Below, piece by piece: positions 1-15,912 of a stretch of 64,000 nt of DNA. The stretch comes from Niallia taxi. GTDB lineage: Bacteria > Bacillota > Bacilli > Bacillales > Cytobacillaceae. The position numbers and the translations under genes are program-made. How positions within the stretch are numbered: position 1 is the stretch's first letter; each line of letters starts with the position of its first letter. Location: NCBI RefSeq assembly GCF_004005475.1, contig NZ_RZTZ01000005.1:248001-312000 (forward strand), given 5' to 3'. The notes beneath the pieces were generated by a model. The model made no database searches. It was not told the origin of the DNA and saw nothing but the letters and a program-made list of their open reading frames with translations.

Positions 1-1
1 T

Positions 2-250
2 GGCATCGGTATGAGCATTGCTGCTAATAAAGTTAAAGGTGTTAGATGTGCACTTGTACATGATGTGTATAGTGCAAGATTGACAAGAGAGCATAATGAC
101 AGCAATGTAATTGCGATGGGTGAAAGAGTTATCGGGCCAGGACTTGCCCGGGAAATAACGAAGGTTTGGCTGCTTTCAGAATTTAGTGGCAGCAGACATC
201 AAACAAGACTAGACAAAATAGCACAATACGAATTAGAAACATCCTCCTAA
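2..250 (+). CDS. rpiB: Ribose-5-phosphate isomerase B, C-terminal part
   Basis: This is the 3' end of a gene cut by the left window edge; about 82 codons remain, with the reading frame starting at base 2. RpiB interconverts ribose 5-phosphate and ribulose 5-phosphate in the cytosol. The visible part starts with the GIGMSIAANK segment typical of the RpiB/LacAB active-site loop, followed by the RLTREHND and GERVIGPGLA segments of that family. It lies 32 bases before ywlG, as in Bacillus subtilis (ywlF-ywlG). The identification is firm; the N-terminal half cannot be seen. Confidence 0.93.
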   Translation, partial: GIGMSIAANKVKGVRCALVHDVYSARLTREHNDSNVIAMGERVIGPGLAREITKVWLLSEFSGSRHQTRLDKIAQYELETSS

Positions 251-282
251 GCATATGCTAAATTGGAAAGGCTGTGTTGTTT

Positions 283-855
283 ATGAGTATAAATATATCA
301 GCTCTGGAAAATCAGCTTCAGAGCATTGTTTCTGAATATCAAGAACAGGCAAAATTGACGGATCGCCATTTATTTGTCATTGGCTGTAGCACAAGTGAAG
401 TAATTGGCCAGAAGATTGGTACAGCAGGTGCAGTGGACGTTGCAGGTATCATCTTCCAACAGCTTTTGAAGTATAAGGAAACAGCAGGTGTAGAACTAGC
501 TTTTCAGTGCTGCGAACATCTTAATAGAGCTTTAGTTGTTGAGAGAAAGCTGCAAGAGGAAAAGAATTTATCTGAAGTATCTGTTATTCCTGTGCGTCAA
601 GCTGGAGGTGCAATGGCAGCATATGCCTATCAGCATATGAAGGATCCAGTAGTTGTTGAACATATCACAGCAGATGGTGGCATAGATATCGGGGACACTC
701 TAATTGGCATGCATATTAAGCATGTTGCCGTGCCAATAAGGGTTTCGCACAAGCAGCTTGGTGAAGCTCATGTCACGCTTGCTAAAACAAGACCGAAATT
801 GATTGGCGGCCAAAGGGCTGTTTATGAAAAAACGAAAGATAATGAATCCTGCTAA
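283..855 (+). CDS. ywlG: YwlG family protein (UPF0340/TIGR01440)
   Basis: A 190-aa cytosolic protein of the UPF0340 family, conserved in Firmicutes and of unknown biochemical role. Diagnostic stretches are GCSTSEV near the N-terminus, CCEHLNRALVVE in the middle, and GGAMAAYA, HITADGGIDIGDTLIGMH and RPKLIGG toward the C-terminus. The start is uncertain: a GGAAAGG ribosome site at 265-271 precedes GTG 274, TTG 277 and ATG 283. I chose the ATG because it gives the usual family length. The gene follows rpiB closely and ends in a strong terminator, so the two are probably co-transcribed. Confidence 0.9.
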   Translation: MSINISALENQLQSIVSEYQEQAKLTDRHLFVIGCSTSEVIGQKIGTAGAVDVAGIIFQQLLKYKETAGVELAFQCCEHLNRALVVERKLQEEKNLSEVSVIPVRQAGGAMAAYAYQHMKDPVVVEHITADGGIDIGDTLIGMHIKHVAVPIRVSHKQLGEAHVTLAKTRPKLIGGQRAVYEKTKDNESC

Positions 856-860
856 TAGAA

Positions 861-895
861 AAAGATATCCCAAAAGTAGTTGGGATATCTTTTTT
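861..895 (+). terminator. Rho-independent terminator after ywlG
   Basis: A 13-bp inverted repeat, AAAGATATCCCAA (861-873) with TTGGGATATCTTT (880-892), has a 6-base loop and runs into a T stretch. It closes the rpiB-ywlG unit. Confidence 0.9.
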
Positions 896-1158
896 GTTTA
901 CATATATGGAAGAAAAACTGATTTGTATGTACGGGAATAATAGTGAATTTTGCAGTGGATTGGCTTTTTTATTATTTTAAGAAAGTAATAACATGAATTT
1001 ATGCTATTTTTCTATTAAAAACACGAACATTTAATTTTAAATATAAAATAATAATTCGTATTTTTTAGCTTCTTTTTGAAATTGTTCCATGTTAGAATAT
1101 AAGAAGATTTTACGTAGATTAAAAGATTTTTATATTATCCGTTATAGGGAGGATTCAA
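896..1158 (+). promoter_or_regulatory. glyA leader with a probable PurR box and promoter
   Basis: Two inverted half-sites resembling PurR boxes are visible: one with core CGAAC at 1024-1028, and one on the other strand with core CGAAT (reverse of 1054-1058). The cores are 25 bases apart, which fits the known arrangement of two 13-14-base boxes about 16-17 bases apart. A possible sigma-A promoter follows, TTGAAA (1076-1081), 16-base spacer, TATAAG (1098-1103). In B. subtilis glyA is a known member of the PurR regulon. The rest of the gap is AT-rich with no ORF I can support. Confidence 0.6.
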
Positions 1159-2400
1159 ATGAAGCATTTAGCACAAAACGACCAGCAAGTATATCAAGCT
1201 ATCCAGCAGGAACTAGGCCGCCAAAGAGCAAAAATTGAGTTAATCGCATCAGAGAATTTCGTGAGTGAAGCAGTTATGGAGGCACAGGGTTCTGTACTGA
1301 CAAATAAATATGCAGAAGGCTATCCAGCAAAACGCTATTATGGCGGCTGCGAATACGTTGATATTGTGGAAGATATCGCCCGTGATCGTGCGAAAGAGAT
1401 TTTTGGAGCAGAGCATGTCAATGTTCAACCACACTCTGGGGCGCAAGCAAACATGGCTGTATATTTCACTATACTTGAGCAAGGAGATACTGTGCTCGGG
1501 ATGAATCTTTCCCATGGTGGTCATTTAACACATGGAAGTCCTGTTAACTTCAGCGGAGTCCAATATAATTTTATAGAGTATGGCGTAGATAAAGAAACAG
1601 AGCAAATCGACTATGAGGACGTGCTGGCAAAAGCACGCGCAAATAAGCCGAAATTGATTGTAGCTGGTGCGAGTGCATATCCTCGTGCGATTGACTTCAA
1701 AAAATTCCGTGAGATTGCTGACGAAGTTGGTGCATATTTGATGGTTGATATGGCTCATATTGCCGGTCTTGTGGCTGCAGGGTTACATCAAAATCCAGTT
1801 CCTTATGCAGATTTTGTTACAACAACAACACATAAAACATTAAGAGGTCCTCGCGGCGGAATGATTTTATGTAAAGAGGAATTCGGCAAAAAAATTGATA
1901 AGTCCATTTTCCCTGGGATTCAAGGCGGACCGCTTATGCATGTTATTTCTGCAAAGGCTGTTGCTTTTGGAGAAACACTGCAAGATGACTTTAAAGTATA
2001 TGCTGAAAATATCATCGCAAATGCAAAGCGTTTAGCTGAAGGTCTGCAAAAAGAAGGATTAAGACTTGTTTCAAACGGAACGGATAACCACTTATTGCTA
2101 GTAGATTTGCAAACTCTTGGTTTGACAGGGAAAGTTGCAGAGCACGTACTAGATGAAGTTGGAATTACTGTAAACAAAAATACTATTCCATTCGATCCAG
2201 CAAGTCCATTCGTGACAAGTGGAATTCGTATTGGTACAGCAGCTGTTACTTCTCGTGGCTTCGGTTTAGAAGACATGGACGAAATCGCTTCTATCATTGG
2301 CTTCACATTAAAGAATCATGAAGATCAAGAAAAATTAGCAGAAGCAGCTAAAAGAGTTGAAGCATTAACTAGTAAATTTGTATTGTATAAAGAACTATAA
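1159..2400 (+). CDS. glyA: Serine hydroxymethyltransferase
   Basis: A 413-aa PLP enzyme, full family length, that transfers the serine hydroxymethyl group to tetrahydrofolate, giving glycine and 5,10-methylene-THF. The PLP lysine is in the [11 protein letters not shown] segment (Lys226 by my count). Other family signatures are [13 protein letters not shown] near residue 30, [11 protein letters not shown] and [10 protein letters not shown]. The GGGAGG ribosome site (1147-1152) fixes ATG 1159. The gene is monocistronic between its own promoter region and a terminator; the upstream PurR-like box suggests control by purine supply, consistent with its one-carbon role. Confidence 0.98.
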   Translation: MKHLAQNDQQVYQAIQQELGRQRAKIELIASENFVSEAVMEAQGSVLTNKYAEGYPAKRYYGGCEYVDIVEDIARDRAKEIFGAEHVNVQPHSGAQANMAVYFTILEQGDTVLGMNLSHGGHLTHGSPVNFSGVQYNFIEYGVDKETEQIDYEDVLAKARANKPKLIVAGASAYPRAIDFKKFREIADEVGAYLMVDMAHIAGLVAAGLHQNPVPYADFVTTTTHKTLRGPRGGMILCKEEFGKKIDKSIFPGIQGGPLMHVISAKAVAFGETLQDDFKVYAENIIANAKRLAEGLQKEGLRLVSNGTDNHLLLVDLQTLGLTGKVAEHVLDEVGITVNKNTIPFDPASPFVTSGIRIGTAAVTSRGFGLEDMDEIASIIGFTLKNHEDQEKLAEAAKRVEALTSKFVLYKEL

Positions 2401-2409
2401 GAAACACAA

Positions 2410-2445
2410 AGCCAGCCTATCATAAGCATAGGCTGGCTCTTTTTG
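2410..2445 (+). terminator. Terminator after glyA
   Basis: An 11-bp stem AGCCAGCCTAT/ATAGGCTGGCT (2410-2439) is followed by TCTTTTT. Confidence 0.9.
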
Positions 2446-2555
2446 GGGTAAAAATAATGTGAGTAAAAGAAAAAATTTCAGTTGATTTGAAAGCCTTTTT
2501 TCTGTAGAATTACAAGAAGTGTGTTTACGATAAAGAAGGAAACGGAGTGAAAGAT

Positions 2556-3185
2556 GTGGCAAAAGTATACGTATTTGATCACCCACTTATTCAACATAAA
2601 CTTACATACATTCGTGAGAAGCAAACAGGAACTAAAGAATTCAGAGAGTTAGTAGACGAAGTGGCAACATTGATGGCTTTTGAAATCACTCGTGATATGC
2701 CTTTAGAAGAAATTGAAATTGATACACCAGTTAGCAGAACGAAATCAAATGTGCTTTCTGGTAAGAAAATAGGGATTATTCCTATCCTGCGCGCAGGTAT
2801 CGGAATGGTTGACGGCATCTTGAAGCTTATCCCAGCTGCAAAAGTTGGACATATTGGTCTATACCGTGATCCTAAAACGCTTAAGCCTGTAGAATATTAT
2901 GTGAAGCTTCCATCTGATGTGGAAGAAAGAGACTTCATCGTTGTTGATCCAATGCTTGCAACAGGCGGATCTGCAATTGAAGCGATTAACTCCTTGAAGA
3001 CTAGAGGAGGAAAAAACATCAAGTTCATGTGTTTAATTGCTGCACCTGAAGGCGTAGAGCTTTTAAAAGAAGCTCATCCAGATGTAGATATTTATATCGC
3101 TGCACTTGATGAAAAGCTAAATGAAAAAGGTTATATTGTTCCAGGTCTTGGAGACGCTGGTGACCGTTTGTTCGGAACTAAATAA
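2556..3185 (+). CDS. upp: Uracil phosphoribosyltransferase
   Basis: This salvage enzyme converts uracil and PRPP to UMP. The PRPP-binding loop is in [12 protein letters not shown] (roughly residues 128-139), and the uracil-binding end is [18 protein letters not shown]. An in-frame GTG at 2547 is also possible, but it overlaps the GGAG ribosome site (2544-2547). GTG 2556, 8 bases after that site, gives the standard 209 residues beginning [12 protein letters not shown]. The gene sits alone between the glyA terminator and its own terminator. Confidence 0.97.
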   Translation: MAKVYVFDHPLIQHKLTYIREKQTGTKEFRELVDEVATLMAFEITRDMPLEEIEIDTPVSRTKSNVLSGKKIGIIPILRAGIGMVDGILKLIPAAKVGHIGLYRDPKTLKPVEYYVKLPSDVEERDFIVVDPMLATGGSAIEAINSLKTRGGKNIKFMCLIAAPEGVELLKEAHPDVDIYIAALDEKLNEKGYIVPGLGDAGDRLFGTK

Positions 3186-3195
3186 TGCTAAAAAG

Positions 3196-3226
3196 TTGGC
3201 TGGCCTATTAGGTCAGTCTTTTTTTT
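3196..3226 (+). terminator. Terminator after upp
   Basis: An 8-bp stem GGCTGGCC/GGTCAGTC (3198-3218, two G-T pairs) is followed by a run of eight or more T. Confidence 0.85.
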
Positions 3227-3321
3227 GTATTTAGATAATCCAAAAATGCCCAGACATAATTTATGCACAACTGCAAACTATAATGGCAACTACACCCCTC
3301 TATGCCTAAAGGAGAATACAT

Positions 3322-5580
3322 ATGAAGAAAATAATCCTTCTGCTCTTAGCTATAATCCTCCCTTGCGATCATTATACTTTTGCAGCCATGCACGAGCTTC
3401 CGGAACTTCCGGCTGAAAGCAAACAAGAAAAAAGAGTTGCCATTGTAAAATTAAAAGGCAGCTGTTCGGATGATAAAGTAAATAAAATAATGGCTAAACT
3501 GAAAAGTGGTCAAAAGAGAACAGTTTTTTGTGAAATTTTTTCAGGCTTTTCTGTACGTGCAAATCTGGAGGATTTGGACAAGCTGACAAGCTATCAAGAT
3601 GTGGAGCTTGTATCCCAAGTTAAAACATATACAGCAGAAAGCGAAGGACCTGCAAAGATTATTGGCGCAGACTGGATTCAAGGAGCATCAAAAAGCCAAT
3701 CATCTGCTTTGACAGGGAAAGGTGTAAAGGTAGGTGTCATTGATACTGGCATTGATTATAATCACCCTGACTTAAGGAGAAGTTATAAAAAGGGCTGGGA
3801 CTTCGTTGATCGGGATAAAGACCCAATGGAAACTGTTGGGCATGGGCTAAGGGATACGCTTCATGGCACACATGTAGCAGGTATTATTGCTGCAAAGGGA
3901 AAGCTTAAGGGAATTGCCCCGAATGCAGAAGTATATGCTTATAGAGCTTTAGGTCCAGGAGGTTCTGGAACCACAGAACAAATATTGAGTGCAATTGAAA
4001 GAGCGATAAAGGATAAAGTGGATGTGCTTAACCTCTCACTTGGCAGTGAGGTAAATGGTCCAGATTTGCCGATAAGCCTCGCGTTAAATAAGGCAGTCGA
4101 TAAGGGCATTGTTGCTGTTGCAGCTGCTGGGAATGCAGGTCCTGCTGATTGGACTGTTGGTTCTCCCGGTACTGCGGCAAAGGCAATTTCTGTCGGCGCA
4201 ACTACACCAAAGTTAAAGGTACCTTTTTTAGAGGTGGACGGAGAAAAGATTATTTTAAATAAGATGGATAAGAGTAAGCAGTGGAGTTCTGAAAATGCAT
4301 TGGAAATTGTGGAAGGCAAGCTTGGCTATCAAAAGGATTTGCAAAATGTAAAAGGCAAAATAGTTATTATTAAGCGAGGAGAGCTCACCTTTGGGGAGAA
4401 GGCTGAAAATGCTTATAAGGCAGGTGCGAAGGCTGTTCTTATCGCGAATGACATGGACGGACCACTGCTCGGCATGCTTGAAAGAGAAATTCCAATTCCA
4501 GTCGCAGGTGTTTCTAAAAAAGAAGGCAGCCAGCTGCAAAGAAAGCTTGGCAAAAAGAAAACTGTTTACGCGAAAATTAACAGCTACTGGGAACAGGATA
4601 TACTTGCAGATTTCAGTTCAAGAGGACCTGTAACAAGCACTTGGGATATCAAGCCTGATGTCGTTGCACCAGGGGTTGTGATAAATAGCACAGTGCCAGG
4701 TGGTTATCTTGCCCTGCAGGGGACAAGTATGGCAGCGCCTCATGTGGCCGGCGCAGCTGCTCTTTTGCTTGAGGCTCATCCTGATTGGAGCCCGGAGGAA
4801 GTGAAGGCTGCATTGATGAATACAGCTCTTCCTCTTAACGACAGGGATGGCAAGCAATACAAGGTGTATGAACAAGGTGCTGGCAGAATTCAAGTTGATA
4901 AAGCAGTGAAGGCAAGTGTGTTGATTATGCCAGGAAGCATGCGCTTCGGAAAGTTTAAGCTAGCAGATCATCTGCATGAACATACAGCATATATTACGAT
5001 TAGTAACAAAGGAAAGTCGTCCGAATGGATTACGTTTAATCAGCCAAGTATACAGAGTGGTGTTACATGGCAATTGCCGCTGTCCTTAACGCTAGCCGCA
5101 GGTGAAACGAAAAAACTGCCCATTAAGATGATGATAGACAGCGAGCTCTTTAAAAACAAGCTCCAAAATGGTGCAATCGTGGTGAACGCAGGCAGGCAGA
5201 AGGTGACAGTGCCATACTTGTATGTGCTTGAGGAGCCGGAATATCCGCGCTTAATGGGGTTCAATATGGTGCAGGAGAATAACGGAGGCTTCAGTTATGA
5301 AGCGTATTTACCTACTGGAGCAGAAGAATTTGGTATTGCAGTCTTTGATAAGGAAACATTAAGATTTGTGAAGTTTTTGGATTGGAAAAAAGAAGTGAAA
5401 AGAGGTCAATTAAAGGGCAATATTAAAAAAGAGGTTTTACCGCAGCAAGGCATCTATGAAATTGTTGCATTTGCTAAAAAGGCAGGAAAAGAAGATGCGG
5501 TTAGTGGTCAGTTAAGTGTAATAGGAAGTCATGCTTTATATAATAGTATAGAAAACGAAAGTGATAAAGAAAATTTGTAA
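3322..5580 (+). CDS. Secreted S8 subtilisin-family serine protease with PA domain (Vpr-like)
   Basis: A 752-aa exported protease. The N-terminus is a signal peptide (MKK, hydrophobic stretch, then a probable cut near F-A-A-M). An inhibitor_I9-like propeptide spans about residues 38-110. The catalytic triad reads Asp141 (VIDTGID), His181 (HGTHVAG) and Ser469 (GTSMAAPH), with the oxyanion Asn in AAAGNAGP. A PA-type insert lies between His and Ser (about 310-420). After the catalytic domain come about 220 residues without a sortase signal. The domain order resembles B. subtilis Vpr. It has its own ribosome site (AAAGGAG, just before ATG 3322) and no operon partner. Substrate unknown. Confidence 0.92.
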   Translation: MKKIILLLLAIILPCDHYTFAAMHELPELPAESKQEKRVAIVKLKGSCSDDKVNKIMAKLKSGQKRTVFCEIFSGFSVRANLEDLDKLTSYQDVELVSQVKTYTAESEGPAKIIGADWIQGASKSQSSALTGKGVKVGVIDTGIDYNHPDLRRSYKKGWDFVDRDKDPMETVGHGLRDTLHGTHVAGIIAAKGKLKGIAPNAEVYAYRALGPGGSGTTEQILSAIERAIKDKVDVLNLSLGSEVNGPDLPISLALNKAVDKGIVAVAAAGNAGPADWTVGSPGTAAKAISVGATTPKLKVPFLEVDGEKIILNKMDKSKQWSSENALEIVEGKLGYQKDLQNVKGKIVIIKRGELTFGEKAENAYKAGAKAVLIANDMDGPLLGMLEREIPIPVAGVSKKEGSQLQRKLGKKKTVYAKINSYWEQDILADFSSRGPVTSTWDIKPDVVAPGVVINSTVPGGYLALQGTSMAAPHVAGAAALLLEAHPDWSPEEVKAALMNTALPLNDRDGKQYKVYEQGAGRIQVDKAVKASVLIMPGSMRFGKFKLADHLHEHTAYITISNKGKSSEWITFNQPSIQSGVTWQLPLSLTLAAGETKKLPIKMMIDSELFKNKLQNGAIVVNAGRQKVTVPYLYVLEEPEYPRLMGFNMVQENNGGFSYEAYLPTGAEEFGIAVFDKETLRFVKFLDWKKEVKRGQLKGNIKKEVLPQQGIYEIVAFAKKAGKEDAVSGQLSVIGSHALYNSIENESDKENL

Positions 5581-5957
5581 AAATATCCCTTAAATAAAAC
5601 TAATAGGAAATAATTTGAAAGATATGTGAATTTACTCCTTTTCCGATATAAAATTTTTTGATTCATGATAGAATAAAAAAGAAAAATTTTACCGGGAAAG
5701 GAGAGCTAGCAGAAGACTGTATCAACGCGGTTTGCAAATGGATACAATATTTTTGGAGATACATGATCTTAACGTTTTTATGTTGTTAATTACAATTGAC
5801 ATTTGACATAACCTTATTGTATGCTTACAAAGTAGATGATAGGGTTTTCAGGGCCTTTTCAAAAAAATATCTCTTTTTTGTTCTGCAAAAAAGATTATTT
5901 TTGTTCCCTGATAAGCTGTCTGAAAGAAAGTCTGTTGTCAGGAGATTTGGCTAAATT
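5581..5957 (+). promoter_or_regulatory. ATP synthase operon promoter and leader
   Basis: This 377-base gap has no ORF I can support. Two overlapping TTGACA hexamers (5796-5801 and 5803-5808) can be paired with -10-like TATGCT (5820-5825, 18-base spacer) or TACAAA (5826-5831, 17-base spacer). A 9-bp perfect hairpin TCTTTTTTG/CAAAAAAGA (5872-5894, loop TTCTG) lies in the transcribed leader and is followed by a T-rich stretch, so it could be a weak attenuator. The atpI ribosome site is CAGGAG near 5939-5944. I see no clear terminator for the upstream protease gene. Confidence 0.6.
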
Positions 5958-7077
<1,120 letters not shown>

Positions 7078-7145
7078 TCAATTCCCTTATCTTTAAAAGG
7101 TGAAACTATAAAATACACATATTTATATATTTAGGAGGAAAATAA

Positions 7146-7361
<216 letters not shown>

Positions 7362-7376
7362 TAATAGCTAAAAAAT

Positions 7377-7403
7377 GGCGAAGACTTTTTCAAAAACTTC
7401 GCC
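7377..7403 (+). repeat. Intercistronic hairpin between atpE and atpF
   Basis: A 7-bp stem GGCGAAG (7377-7383)/CTTCGCC (7397-7403) encloses a T5/A5-rich loop. Only a short TTT follows, so it is a weak terminator or an mRNA-stabilising or processing element rather than an operon end. The genes on both sides are clearly one operon. Confidence 0.7.
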
Positions 7404-7457
7404 TTTGCTTTATGCAAAAAAAAAGAAAGTTTAAGGTATACAGTTGGAAGGGAGTGA

Positions 7458-10063
<2,606 letters not shown>

Positions 10064-10092
10064 TTAAAGGAAAATCTGATGAATGGTGGTGA

Positions 10093-10959
<867 letters not shown>

Positions 10960-10964
10960 TTTAA

Positions 10965-12437
<1,473 letters not shown>

Positions 12438-12443
12438 TCCTAA

Positions 12444-12866
<423 letters not shown>

Positions 12867-12873
12867 TAACCAA

Positions 12874-12916
12874 AAATGCCTCCCTTTGTTAAAATGCAAA
12901 TTGGGGGGCATTTTTA
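12874..12916 (+). terminator. Terminator of the atp operon
   Basis: A stem AAAATGCCTCCC (12873-12884)/GGGGGGCATTTTT (12903-12915) with an 18-base loop and T-rich end. Confidence 0.85.
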
Positions 12917-13069
12917 CGTCCTAAAAGAGTATGAATAAGAAATGTAGGCAAAAAAAGAAATGGAAATGAAAAGAAAATGAAAAGAAAATGAAAAATAGTG
13001 AAACCTTTTATGATGATCAATCGTCAAATAGTAGTTAGCAAGGAAGCTAAAAGAAGTGGAGGTAACGCA

Positions 13070-13306
13070 TTGATTGAAGATTTTGGCCAACAGGCATTGT
13101 TGAGCATCGTAACAAATGTGGTATTTATCGCCCTCGCTTGGTGGGCGTTGCAATCGCTGAACATTGAAAAGTTCATCCGTGCAAACAAAGTAGTGCAAGC
13201 AAGAGTATTATATGTATTATTATCCATAATAATTGGGTCACTTGTCAGTGAATTCTTCCTTAATTATCTGCTTTGGTCACAACAATTGCCATTAATTATG
13301 CAATAA
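13070..13306 (+). CDS. ywzB: DUF1146 small membrane protein (YwzB)
   Basis: A 78-aa protein with two hydrophobic segments (about residues 12-28 and 45-68), matching the YwzB/DUF1146 family found after atpC in Bacillus. The open frame extends upstream to 12998, but GGAGGT (13058-13063), 6 bases before TTG 13070, sets the start and the family length. Function unknown. Confidence 0.88.
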   Translation: MIEDFGQQALLSIVTNVVFIALAWWALQSLNIEKFIRANKVVQARVLYVLLSIIIGSLVSEFFLNYLLWSQQLPLIMQ

Positions 13307-13385
13307 GATACATTAGAAGAAACAATTACCAACGAAATAGGTCTTCATACATGTTTTCTTTTGCTCACTTTTTGAGTACAATTCA

Positions 13386-13421
13386 ATTTGCGTGTTGCTA
13401 AAAAATAGTTTGTACGCAAAT
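13386..13421. repeat. Inverted repeat upstream of ywmB
   Basis: An 8-bp inverted repeat ATTTGCGT (13386-13393)/ACGCAAAT (13414-13421), 20 bases apart, lies in the 208-base gap before ywmB. It could be an operator or RNA hairpin; I recognise no regulator. Confidence 0.35.
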
Positions 13422-13514
13422 CAGAAAAATATTCATGTCAAAAAGTGACGACTATTTGCGAGTATTTCATTCCCCTACTAAGGAAACAATTCTAGTAAGG
13501 GAGAGGAATAGAGC

Positions 13515-14270
13515 ATGAATAAAAAAAGAAGAGCATTTTATCTTGTTTTAATGATCTTAGTTGGTTTGGCAGCAGTCACAATTGGGAATAAACCCATTAT
13601 CGCGAAAAAACAGCTAGACCTATTTATTATAAATGGAATAATAAAAAAGGATCAGAACATTAACGTTACTGAATGGTCTCTGCATGCAAGAGAAAAAATG
13701 GGAAATGTGAAAAGCTTATCAGATGCTAAAGCCGTTAAAGCCGATTTGCAGGAAAAATTTCCAGCTGCGAAATGGACGGAAGCGGAAACTGACAGCGCTT
13801 GGCAAGCTAAGGCTGTTCTGGCAGCTGATGGCTACAAAGAAGAGAGTTTAACTGTCACTGCTTCATTAACAACTCAAACATCCCAATCATATGTTATATA
13901 TGAAGTGAAAGGGAAGGAGTTGAGTGACCAGTTCAGCAAAAAGCTGGAAAAGGATATAGAAGAAAAAGTTTCAGCTATATTTCGAGGAAAACCAACAATT
14001 TTCTCTTGTATAAAAGGCGAATTCAATGATAAGATGAGTAAGAGTCTGCCTTATTATGTAAACCATTTATTGGATGCTTTTCAAGCGAAACAAATAGAGG
14101 CGTTAGAGGAAGCTGATTTTGTATCAACTTCAGCAATGACGTCTATCTTTGATGAGAAAATTCAGGAAAATGACAAGGTAATGAACTTGCAATTGGGAAT
14201 CAGGACACAAGGAATGGGCGGTAAAACTACCTTTGTAGTTGGCACACCCATCATAACGATTGAATATTAA
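13515..14270 (+). CDS. ywmB: YwmB family (DUF1779, TATA-box-binding-fold) protein
   Basis: A 251-aa exported or membrane-anchored protein: N-terminal KKRR followed by a hydrophobic segment (about residues 8-24), then an alpha/beta region typical of the YwmB family. It lies 33 bases before murA, as in B. subtilis. Its role is not established; a link to cell-wall synthesis or sporulation is only suggested by position. A GGGAG ribosome site precedes ATG 13515. Confidence 0.88.
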   Translation: MNKKRRAFYLVLMILVGLAAVTIGNKPIIAKKQLDLFIINGIIKKDQNINVTEWSLHAREKMGNVKSLSDAKAVKADLQEKFPAAKWTEAETDSAWQAKAVLAADGYKEESLTVTASLTTQTSQSYVIYEVKGKELSDQFSKKLEKDIEEKVSAIFRGKPTIFSCIKGEFNDKMSKSLPYYVNHLLDAFQAKQIEALEEADFVSTSAMTSIFDEKIQENDKVMNLQLGIRTQGMGGKTTFVVGTPIITIEY

Positions 14271-14303
14271 TATAGAGACATTGGACGCGGAGGGGAATAC
14301 ACT

Positions 14304-15611
14304 TTGGATAAAATCATCGTCCGCGGCGGAAAAAGGTTAAATGGAACGGTTAAAGTAGAAGGCGCAAAGAATGCCGTTTTGCCTGTAATCGCCGCTACAT
14401 TATTAGCAAGTGACGGAAAAAGCATAATTAAATCAGTTCCAACTCTTTCGGATGTATATACAATAAATGAGGTATTACGTTTTCTTAATGCTGACGTATC
14501 ATTTGCCAACAACGAAGTTACAGTAGATGCATCAAAAGAGTTGAGTGTGGAGGCGCCATTTGAATATGTGCGCAAAATGAGAGCTTCAGTTTTAGTAATG
14601 GGTTCATTGTTGGCTAGAAATGGCCATGCAAGAGTTGCGTTGCCAGGTGGCTGTGCAATTGGATCAAGACCTATTGATCAACATTTAAAAGGCTTTGAAG
14701 CAATGGGAGCTAAAGTTCAGGTTGGAAATGGCTTTATTGAAGCATCAGTTGAAGATCGTCTGCAAGGAGCAAAAATATATCTTGATTTCCCAAGTGTTGG
14801 AGCTACAGAAAACATCATGATGGCTGCGACTTTGGCAAAAGGCACAACAATCATTGAAAATGTAGCAAAAGAACCTGAAATTGTTGATTTAGCTAACTTC
14901 CTGAATGCGATGGGAGCAAAAGTCAAAGGTGCAGGAACTGGTACACTTCACATTGAAGGTGTAGATAAGCTATACGGTGCAGAACATACGATTATTCCTG
15001 ACAGAATTGAAGCAGGTACGTTTTTAGTTGCTGCTGCTATTACAGGCGGAAACGTTCTTGTACAAGGCGCAGTGCCAGAACATCTGTCATCTTTAATTGC
15101 AAAGATGGAAGAGATGGGTGTAGTTTTCAAAGAAGAAGTAGACGGACTGCGTGTAATTAGTGCTGAAAACTTAAAAGCAGTTGATATTAAGACAATGCCT
15201 CATCCAGGATTCCCAACGGATATGCAGTCACAAATGATGGCATTGCTGCTTCGTGCTCAAGGAACAAGCATGATAACGGAAACTGTATTTGAAAACCGTT
15301 TTATGCATGTTGAAGAGTTCAGACGCATGAATGGCGATGTTAAGATTGAAGGACGTTCTGTTATTATGAATGGACCAACAAACCTACAAGGTGCTGAAGT
15401 AGCAGCTACAGATCTTCGTGCAGCAGCAGCATTAATATTGTCAGGACTTGTTGCTGAAGGCATTACAAGAGTTACTGAGCTGAAGCACTTGGATCGCGGA
15501 TACGTGAATTTCCATCAGAAGCTGGCAGCTATTGGTGCTGACATTGAAAGAGTAACAGAAGAAGAACAAGTAACATTGAGTGCAACTTATGTTGCAGATT
15601 TAAATGCGTAA
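14304..15611 (+). CDS. murA: UDP-N-acetylglucosamine 1-carboxyvinyltransferase
   Basis: A 435-aa enzyme for the first committed step of peptidoglycan synthesis: transfer of enolpyruvate from PEP to UDP-GlcNAc. The catalytic and fosfomycin-target cysteine is Cys117 in [22 protein letters not shown] and the LRAAAALI region are also conserved. The start is TTG 14304 after GGAGGGG (14290-14296). Position between ywmB and spoIID identifies it as the murAA copy. Confidence 0.97.
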   Translation: MDKIIVRGGKRLNGTVKVEGAKNAVLPVIAATLLASDGKSIIKSVPTLSDVYTINEVLRFLNADVSFANNEVTVDASKELSVEAPFEYVRKMRASVLVMGSLLARNGHARVALPGGCAIGSRPIDQHLKGFEAMGAKVQVGNGFIEASVEDRLQGAKIYLDFPSVGATENIMMAATLAKGTTIIENVAKEPEIVDLANFLNAMGAKVKGAGTGTLHIEGVDKLYGAEHTIIPDRIEAGTFLVAAAITGGNVLVQGAVPEHLSSLIAKMEEMGVVFKEEVDGLRVISAENLKAVDIKTMPHPGFPTDMQSQMMALLLRAQGTSMITETVFENRFMHVEEFRRMNGDVKIEGRSVIMNGPTNLQGAEVAATDLRAAAALILSGLVAEGITRVTELKHLDRGYVNFHQKLAAIGADIERVTEEEQVTLSATYVADLNA

Positions 15612-15620
15612 CAAATAATA

Positions 15621-15670
15621 AACAGCTTTATTCATTTCCCTTATGAGATGGATATGGCTGTTTTTTTTTT
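15621..15670 (+). terminator. Terminator after murA
   Basis: An imperfect stem AACAGC...GCTGTT (15621-15662) with inner pairing is followed by ten T. Confidence 0.75.
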
Positions 15671-15912
15671 GCCGTTTTTTAGTTTGGATGAAGAGCATAA
15701 GGTTATGTAAGAGTACAAGGGGAAGGGAAGTGAAGGGTAGCAGATATTATTCACATACTATGCACAGAATAAAATTATAGAACAGAACTAAGGTGATTTT
15801 TCTTATCTTTTTCCCCTTAAATACAGTCATAAATGCTTGTCCAAATCCATAAGAATGTTTTGTAAGACATTTTTTGCAATACAAATTTACATCGTTCTTA
15901 TGGAGGCTACAG
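15671..15912 (+). promoter_or_regulatory. spoIID upstream region with a sigma-E-type promoter
   Basis: GTCATAAA (15826-15833), 14-base spacer and CATAAGAA (15848-15855) match the sigma-E -35 (GKCATATT) and -10 (CATACAMT) patterns well. spoIID is a classic sigma-E gene. The rest of the gap is empty. Confidence 0.7.

Noticed and set aside
1249-1524. 91-aa open frame antisense to glyA
   Set aside because: Lies wholly within a well-identified gene, with no ribosome site and no family resemblance.
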